From contig CALKMT010000191.1 in assembly GCA_938091715.1 (NCBI GenBank), forward strand, positions 1 to 17,985: DNA of 17,985 nt, in the 5' to 3' direction. How positions within the stretch are numbered: the stretch's first letter is position 1; every line of letters begins with the position of its first letter. Positions 13,775-17,985 of the stretch are shown here, one piece after another. The stretch comes from an uncultured Litorivicinus sp. (GTDB taxonomy: Bacteria; Pseudomonadota; Gammaproteobacteria; Pseudomonadales; Litorivicinaceae). A program made the position numbers and the translations under genes. The notes under the pieces are model-generated. The model searched no databases. It worked only from the letters and a program-made list of their open reading frames with translations, and was not told where the DNA came from.

Positions 13775-14667
13775 GCGACTGGCGCGCCCTGCGCTTGGCG
13801 GTAACCGCTGAACAAGTCGCCGTCGTCGAGCAAGTTCTGGAGGACAATGGCGCCTTGGCGGTGACCATCACCGACGCCGAAGACAATCCACTGTTTGAGC
13901 CGCCGCCGGGCGCTGCCCCTCTGTGGCCCCGCTGCCAGATTCAGGCGATCTTTGGTCAGGACGAAGACGACGCCCTGCTCAGGGCGGCTTGCCAAAACGC
14001 CCTCATCGATGCGCTGGGCGATGCTGCCCCGGCCATCGTGATCAGCGACATTCAGGACCAGAATTGGACCCGGGTTTGGATGGATGCCTTTCAACCGATG
14101 CGCTTTGGCCAGCGGCTATGGATTGTACCCAGCTGGCACCCCTGCCCCGACCCCGAAGCGGTTAACCTGCGCCTGGATCCGGGGCTGGCCTTTGGTACCG
14201 GCACCCACCCCACCACCGCCTTGTGCCTCGAGTTCTTGGACAGCCTGGCCTCTATGCCGCCGCGGGTTCTCGACTTTGGATGTGGCAGTGGCGTGTTGGC
14301 CCTGGCGGCCCTGATGCTGGGCGCTCAGCAAGCCGATGGCACCGACATTGACCCTCAGGCACTGAGCGCGATGCAGGACAATGCCCAGCGAAATGGCTTT
14401 GGCAGCCGCGTCACCACGGCCTTGCCCGAGGATTTTCACGCCGAACACCCCTATCCAATGGTCATGGCCAATATTTTATCCGGCCCACTGCAGTCGCTGG
14501 CGCCGTTGCTGACGCAGTACCTGGAACCCGGCGGGACCTTGGTTTTGTCAGGCCTGCTGACCGAACAAGCCGAGGCTGTCATGCAGGCCTATCCAGACAT
14601 CGACTTTGACGCACCGGCCTCCTTAGGCGAATGGTGTCGTCTGACGGGAACCAAGCGCAAAAACTAG
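13771..14667 (+). CDS. prmA: Ribosomal protein L11 methyltransferase
   Basis: PrmA trimethylates ribosomal protein L11 using S-adenosylmethionine. The 298 residues comprise an N-terminal substrate-binding domain (about 1-60), a linker, and a class I methyltransferase domain. Signatures are LRLDPGLAFGTGTHPTT (133-149), motif I VLDFGCGSGVLALAA (166-180), the acidic motif II TDIDPQAL (191-198) and the motif IV-like MANIL (232-236). The GTG start overlaps the accC stop codon by 4 bp and gives the usual N-terminus (M-x-W-x-x-L-x-L). It ends with TAG at 14665-14667, immediately followed by a strong hairpin. Confidence 0.97.
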   Translation: MSDWRALRLAVTAEQVAVVEQVLEDNGALAVTITDAEDNPLFEPPPGAAPLWPRCQIQAIFGQDEDDALLRAACQNALIDALGDAAPAIVISDIQDQNWTRVWMDAFQPMRFGQRLWIVPSWHPCPDPEAVNLRLDPGLAFGTGTHPTTALCLEFLDSLASMPPRVLDFGCGSGVLALAALMLGAQQADGTDIDPQALSAMQDNAQRNGFGSRVTTALPEDFHAEHPYPMVMANILSGPLQSLAPLLTQYLEPGGTLVLSGLLTEQAEAVMQAYPDIDFDAPASLGEWCRLTGTKRKN

Positions 14668-14696
14668 ACCATCGGGCAGGTAATCTGCCTGATGGT
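14668..14696 (+). terminator. Intercistronic stem-loop after prmA
   Basis: ACCATCGGGCAG (14668-14679) and CTGCCTGATGGT (14685-14696) form a 12-bp stem with one G-U pair and a GTAAT loop, starting at the base after the prmA stop. No U-tract follows on the plus strand (TCACAG), so it is not a standard intrinsic terminator in that direction. On the minus strand the stem is followed by CTAGTTTTT. It may mark the end of the aroQ-accBC-prmA message or protect its 3' end. Confidence 0.45.
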
Positions 14697-14734
14697 TCAC
14701 AGCGCCATCCGGGCTTTGATCCTATGGTTACGCC

Positions 14735-15367
14735 ATGCAAAGCCAATTGCGATGTGCTCGCTGCCAAACCCCCGCACACTATGCGATCGACCCCGCCGAT
14801 TCAGAGGTCCTGGACTGCGACCGATGCGGGCATGTGGGTCTAACAGAAACCAACTCAACACAACCGCTCGCTGGGAAAAAAAAGCGTCCGCTTTGGGGTT
14901 GGGGTAGCGCCGCATTTTTGTGCCTGTGCACCCTGATAGGCGGCCTGGTCTTTGTATTCCTAAAAGCGTCAGGCGAGGGTTGGAGTGACCCTCGTGTCGC
15001 CGCGATTCAAACCCCTCTGTGCCAGTGGATGAACTGTGGCGCGCACCCCATCGACGTCCAGCCGCGCATTTGGCAAACAGAAACCCTCAACATTGCTCAG
15101 ACATCGGACACGTCCAGCCAGATCCAAGCCAAACTAACGCCGCTGACCGCGATCCCCCATCCTTGGCCCAATCTTCGACTAATGATTGTTCAAGGGGATG
15201 GCGACCGACTGTCTCGAACCTTTGAACCACTGGACTACCTGTCTGGCCAAGTTGCGGGCCAGTTGCGCCTAGATATTCAGATCCCGGCGCAACAGATTGA
15301 CCGCGTCGAATGGCAGGCCATCGATACCGGGCTCAAGACCACCGCGCAGGTGCTGCCACCTCGCTAA
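14735..15367 (+). CDS. Zinc-ribbon membrane protein with DUF3426 domain
   Basis: This 210-residue protein begins with a zinc ribbon (C7, C10, C28, C31; MJ0042-like, LRCARCQTPAHY and LDCDRCGHVGL). A basic stretch (GKKKRPLW) leads into one transmembrane helix (about 55-77), followed by a periplasmic DUF3426 domain with the typical LCQWMNCGAHPIDVQPRI start (C96, C101). Proteins of this type sit between prmA and dusB in Pseudomonas and relatives (from memory, the PA4851 region). The function is unknown. The ATG at 14735 has only a weak ribosome binding site, but the zinc ribbon begins directly after it. The gap of 67 bp after prmA is mostly taken up by the stem-loop. Confidence 0.82.
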   Translation: MQSQLRCARCQTPAHYAIDPADSEVLDCDRCGHVGLTETNSTQPLAGKKKRPLWGWGSAAFLCLCTLIGGLVFVFLKASGEGWSDPRVAAIQTPLCQWMNCGAHPIDVQPRIWQTETLNIAQTSDTSSQIQAKLTPLTAIPHPWPNLRLMIVQGDGDRLSRTFEPLDYLSGQVAGQLRLDIQIPAQQIDRVEWQAIDTGLKTTAQVLPPR

Positions 15368-15383
15368 CGCCGCTGAAATCGCA

Positions 15384-15398
15384 TACAATTCGGCGCCT
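15384..15398 (+). promoter_or_regulatory. Candidate dusB-fis promoter -10 with GC-rich discriminator
   Basis: TACAAT (15384-15389) is followed by TCGGCGCCT, a GC-rich stretch between -10 and the expected start, as found in growth-rate and stringently controlled promoters such as E. coli fis. No good -35 lies 16-18 bp upstream, so the call is tentative. It lies in the 50-bp gap before dusB. Confidence 0.35.
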
Positions 15399-15417
15399 CA
15401 CGGTTCCGGGGCACGCC

Positions 15418-16374
15418 ATGCGCATCGGTGATTACGACATTCACGGTCAAGTTCTATTTGCGCCCATGGCCGGCGTAAGCGATCGCCCGTGCCGGCAAAT
15501 TTCCGTTCAGTACGGCGCCGCACTGGCCACCAGCGAAATGCTCATCTCGGACACCAAGCTGTGGAACAGCGCAAAAAGCCGAACTCGCTTGGACTTTCGT
15601 CAAAACCCTGGGTTGATCTCTGTGCAAATCGCAGGTGCGGATCCAAGTCAAATGGCAGACGCCGCCCGAGCCTTGGCCGAACGCGGCGCTCAGATTATTG
15701 ACATCAACCTAGGCTGCCCCGCAAAAAAAGTCTGCGGAGCCGCATCCGGTTCTGCCTTGCTAAAGGACCTGAGCCGCGTTCGCACCATATTGCGCAGCGT
15801 TGTGGCTGCCGTTCCGCTGCCAGTCACCCTAAAAACACGCACCGGTTGGGACGCCGATCACCTGACCGCGGTGGATTTGGCCCAGATGGCTCAGGCCGAG
15901 GGCATCCAAGCCCTAGCCCTGCATGGACGTACCCGGGCGCAACACTTCAAAGGCCAAGCCGAACACGACACGTTGAAACGGGTTCGTGACGCCGTCGACA
16001 TGCCATTAATCGCCAATGGCGATATCCGGAATGCAGCGCAGGCCAAACACATTCTGAGTGACAGCGGCGCCGATGCGGTCATGATCGGCCGCGCAGCCCA
16101 GGGCAACCCTTGGCTGATCGAGCAGGTCCATCGGTATTTGAGCGGCGACCATGAGGACCGCCAGATTCCGGCCACCGAGCGGCTGTCGGTTATCCAATCA
16201 CACCTGCAAAGCCTGTATCACTTTTATGGCGAATGGATGGGGGTGCGTTTTGCCCGTAAACATTTGAACTGGTATTGGCAAGCCGCCGGCTGGCCTCGGG
16301 AGTCGCTGGGCGGCTTTTATCAACTCGAGACACCGGAATTGCAGTTGGCTTGGATCCAGGAGCAAGCCGCATGA
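15418..16374 (+). CDS. dusB: tRNA-dihydrouridine synthase B
   Basis: DusB is an FMN enzyme that reduces uridine to dihydrouridine in the D-loop of tRNA. The 318 residues begin MRIGDYDIHGQVLFAPMAGVSDRP, the DusB N-terminus. They contain SVQIAGADP, the catalytic motif DINLGCPAKKV with C100, VTLKTRTGW, LALHGRTRAQHFKG and the FMN-phosphate region LIANGDI and ADAVMIGRAAQGNPW. The ATG at 15418 is chosen over an in-frame start at 15310, which lies in the preceding gene and adds no family-like sequence. It forms the classical gammaproteobacterial dusB-fis operon, overlapping fis by 4 bp (ATGA). Confidence 0.97.
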   Translation: MRIGDYDIHGQVLFAPMAGVSDRPCRQISVQYGAALATSEMLISDTKLWNSAKSRTRLDFRQNPGLISVQIAGADPSQMADAARALAERGAQIIDINLGCPAKKVCGAASGSALLKDLSRVRTILRSVVAAVPLPVTLKTRTGWDADHLTAVDLAQMAQAEGIQALALHGRTRAQHFKGQAEHDTLKRVRDAVDMPLIANGDIRNAAQAKHILSDSGADAVMIGRAAQGNPWLIEQVHRYLSGDHEDRQIPATERLSVIQSHLQSLYHFYGEWMGVRFARKHLNWYWQAAGWPRESLGGFYQLETPELQLAWIQEQAA

Positions 16375-16607
16375 GCAACAACCTTAGCCTGCGCCAGGCA
16401 GTCACCCTGGCCTTGACGGATTATTTTAGATCGCTCGAGGGCGAGCCTCCACGGGATTTGTATCAGCTGGTGTCACACGAGGTCGAAGGACCCTTGCTTA
16501 GCATGACGCTTGAACTGGCCGGTGGTAACCAATCAACAGCGGCGAAGATGCTTGGCATTTCCCGCGGAACCTTCAGGACGAAACTAGCCAAACACGGCTT
16601 ATTGTGA
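16371..16607 (+). CDS. fis: Short Fis-family nucleoid protein
   Basis: Fis is a DNA-bending nucleoid protein that regulates rRNA and many growth-related genes. This copy has only 78 residues, against 98 in E. coli. It begins directly before helix A (LRQAVTLALTDYF, 7-19) and lacks the N-terminal beta-hairpin arm that activates invertases. The core ends GGNQSTAAKMLGISRGTFRTKLAKHGLL. Against E. coli Fis (from memory) the DNA-contact positions R76, N84 and K90 read T56, S64 and T70, while R85, T87 and R89 are kept. ATG 16371 overlaps the dusB stop; an in-frame extension to 16275 shadows dusB. The stop is fused to the purH ribosome binding site (TGAGGA). Identity is secure from motif and dusB-fis-purH context. 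Confidence 0.93.
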   Translation: MSNNLSLRQAVTLALTDYFRSLEGEPPRDLYQLVSHEVEGPLLSMTLELAGGNQSTAAKMLGISRGTFRTKLAKHGLL

Positions 16608-16613
16608 GGAAAA

Positions 16614-17985
16614 ATGACCCAACCCCTTCATCCTAAACGCGCTCTGGTCAGCGTCTCGGACAAAACCGGCCTAATTGAATTGGCTCGTGGATTGACCGAG
16701 GCAGGCATTGAGATTCTGTCGACCGGCGGCAGCGCCAAGGCCATCAGCGAGGCGGGTATCGCTGTGACCAAAGTCAGCGAAGTCACACAGTTCCCGGAGA
16801 TCATGGACGGCCGGGTAAAAACTCTGCACCCCAAGATCCATGGCGGCTTGTTAGGACGGCGCGATCAAGATGGGGCGGTTATGCAAGAGCACGGCATCCC
16901 AGAAATCGATTTGGTGGTGGTCAACCTGTATCCCTTTCAGGAGACCCTGGCCCGAGGTGCGGACTATAACGAGGCGGTTGAGCAAATCGACATTGGCGGC
17001 CCGGCCATGGTGCGGGCGTCGGCGAAAAACCACCAGTGGGTGGGCATCGTGACCTCGCCCAGCGACTACACAGAGGTCCTGAGCCAGGTGACCGGTGACG
17101 GCCTGCCCTATTCAACGCGCCAGAAGCTGGCTGCCAAGGCCTTTGCGCATACCGCGCAATACGACGGAGCCATTGCCCAGTGGATGGCCCAGCAAACTGC
17201 CGAGCCTGAGCAACCCTTCCCGGCGTCATTGACCTTGAACCTGAGCCAGGGTGAAACCCTGCGCTACGGTGAAAACTCCCATCAGCAGGCTGCCTTTTAT
17301 CGCGACGGCTCGACCGGTGCGCACATCGGCAGCGCTGAGCAACTGCAAGGCAAGGCGCTGAGCTTTAACAACATCGCCGATACTGACGCTGCGCTGGAGT
17401 GTGTGCGCGAATTCAGCCAACCCGCCTGCGTCATCGTCAAGCACGCCAACCCCTGCGGCGTTGCCGTCGCCGACACCTTGCTGGCGGCTTACGATCGAGC
17501 CTTCAAAACCGACCCCACCAGTGCGTTTGGCGGCATCATCGCGTTTAACCGCCCACTGGACCAAGCCACCGCCGAGGCCATCCTGGAGCGTCAATTCGTT
17601 GAGGTCATTATCGCCCCCGGCGTCAGTGACTCGGCCCTGGAAATCTGCGCCCGAAAACAAAACGTTCGCGTTCTGAGTACTGGCGATCTGTCCCAGCGCG
17701 GCAGCGGACATGACTGGAAACGGGTCAACGGCGGACTGCTCGTTCAGGATCGTGATCTGGCAAACATCGATCAATGGACCGTCGTCAGCACCGTTCAACC
17801 CACGGCACAGCAGACCCAAGACCTCGAATTTGCCTGGACCGTCGCCAAGTTTGTTAAGTCAAACGCCATTGTCTATGTCCGCCACGGCATGACCGTTGGT
17901 ATCGGTGCTGGTCAGATGAACCGCCGCGACAGCAGCAGAATCGCTGCCATCCGCGCTGGTGAAGCAGCTGAAATGGCCGGTGAGA
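16614..17985 (+). CDS. purH: Bifunctional AICAR transformylase/IMP cyclohydrolase PurH (C-terminus cut by window edge)
   Basis: PurH performs the last two steps of de novo purine synthesis: formylation of AICAR with 10-formyl-THF, then ring closure to IMP. 457 codons lie inside the window; the family is about 525-530 residues, so some 70 are missing. The N-terminal cyclohydrolase (MGS-like) domain shows LVSVSDKTGL, ILSTGGSAKAI and GRVKTLHPKIHGGLLGRR (66-83). The transformylase domain shows LRYGENSHQQAAFY (216-229), the catalytic KHANPCG with K276 and H277, and SAFGGIIAFN. The ATG at 16614 has GAGGA just upstream, overlapping the fis stop codon. Location after dusB-fis matches Pseudomonas gene order. 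Confidence 0.98.
   Translation, partial: MTQPLHPKRALVSVSDKTGLIELARGLTEAGIEILSTGGSAKAISEAGIAVTKVSEVTQFPEIMDGRVKTLHPKIHGGLLGRRDQDGAVMQEHGIPEIDLVVVNLYPFQETLARGADYNEAVEQIDIGGPAMVRASAKNHQWVGIVTSPSDYTEVLSQVTGDGLPYSTRQKLAAKAFAHTAQYDGAIAQWMAQQTAEPEQPFPASLTLNLSQGETLRYGENSHQQAAFYRDGSTGAHIGSAEQLQGKALSFNNIADTDAALECVREFSQPACVIVKHANPCGVAVADTLLAAYDRAFKTDPTSAFGGIIAFNRPLDQATAEAILERQFVEVIIAPGVSDSALEICARKQNVRVLSTGDLSQRGSGHDWKRVNGGLLVQDRDLANIDQWTVVSTVQPTAQQTQDLEFAWTVAKFVKSNAIVYVRHGMTVGIGAGQMNRRDSSRIAAIRAGEAAEMAGE

Noticed and set aside
16275..16370. N-terminal extension of Fis to 16275
   Set aside because: It is the dusB 3' end read in another frame. The ATG at 16371 with ATGA overlap fits the operon.
1..17985. 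Mobile elements, CRISPR arrays, tRNA or rRNA genes
   Set aside because: No transposase or integrase motifs, repeat-spacer pattern, or RNA gene signatures were seen.

Overview
This window reads as ordinary chromosomal DNA of a gammaproteobacterium with fairly high GC content (judged by eye, not computed). The right half carries the conserved order aroQ-accB-accC-prmA-(DUF3426)-dusB-fis-purH, familiar from Pseudomonas and relatives. The left half has hexR, pyk, an imuAB mutagenesis cassette behind a near-perfect gammaproteobacterial LexA box, and rep. I see no tRNA, rRNA, CRISPR array, insertion sequence or prophage. The genes are tightly packed: no gap exceeds about 100 bp, several pairs overlap by 1-4 bp, and GTG/TTG starts are common (radA, tlpA-like, rep, orphan nDsbD, aroQ, prmA).

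Layout. 1-1701 (minus): hexR, then the N-terminal two thirds of radA, running off the left edge. 1771-2283 (plus): a secreted TlpA-like thioredoxin, convergent with and overlapping a 641-aa DsbD/ScsB-type transmembrane thiol reductase (2258-4183, minus), which directly abuts pyk (4184-5632, minus). 5726-7845 (plus): imuA-imuB, divergent from pyk, with no dnaE2 following. 7923-9992 (plus): rep, whose stop codon shares a CTAG with the convergent DUF2333 gene (9989-11026, minus). 11048-11464 (plus): a stand-alone secreted DsbD N-terminal domain at the place where a full dsbD normally sits before aroQ. 11535-14667: aroQ, accB, accC, prmA. 14735-17985: a zinc-ribbon/DUF3426 membrane protein, dusB-fis, and purH running off the right edge.

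How the genes work together. accB/accC supply the biotin carrier and biotin carboxylase of acetyl-CoA carboxylase; prmA, dusB and fis belong to translation and growth control; purH makes IMP; aroQ serves the shikimate pathway. HexR controls central carbon metabolism in gammaproteobacteria and pyk is a typical target, so their closeness fits. imuA/imuB and rep handle damaged or stalled DNA, as does radA. Three envelope thiol-redox proteins (TlpA-like, DsbD/ScsB-like, orphan nDsbD) are the most unusual component.

Most worth checking: (1) the orphan nDsbD at the ancestral dsbD locus; (2) imuA's LexA box, whose last base is the A of the start codon, implying a leaderless or Shine-Dalgarno-less mRNA; (3) imuAB without adjacent dnaE2 and with a degenerate clamp-binding motif in ImuB; (4) a short Fis with changed DNA-contact residues. 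I do not see a wholly new multi-gene system.
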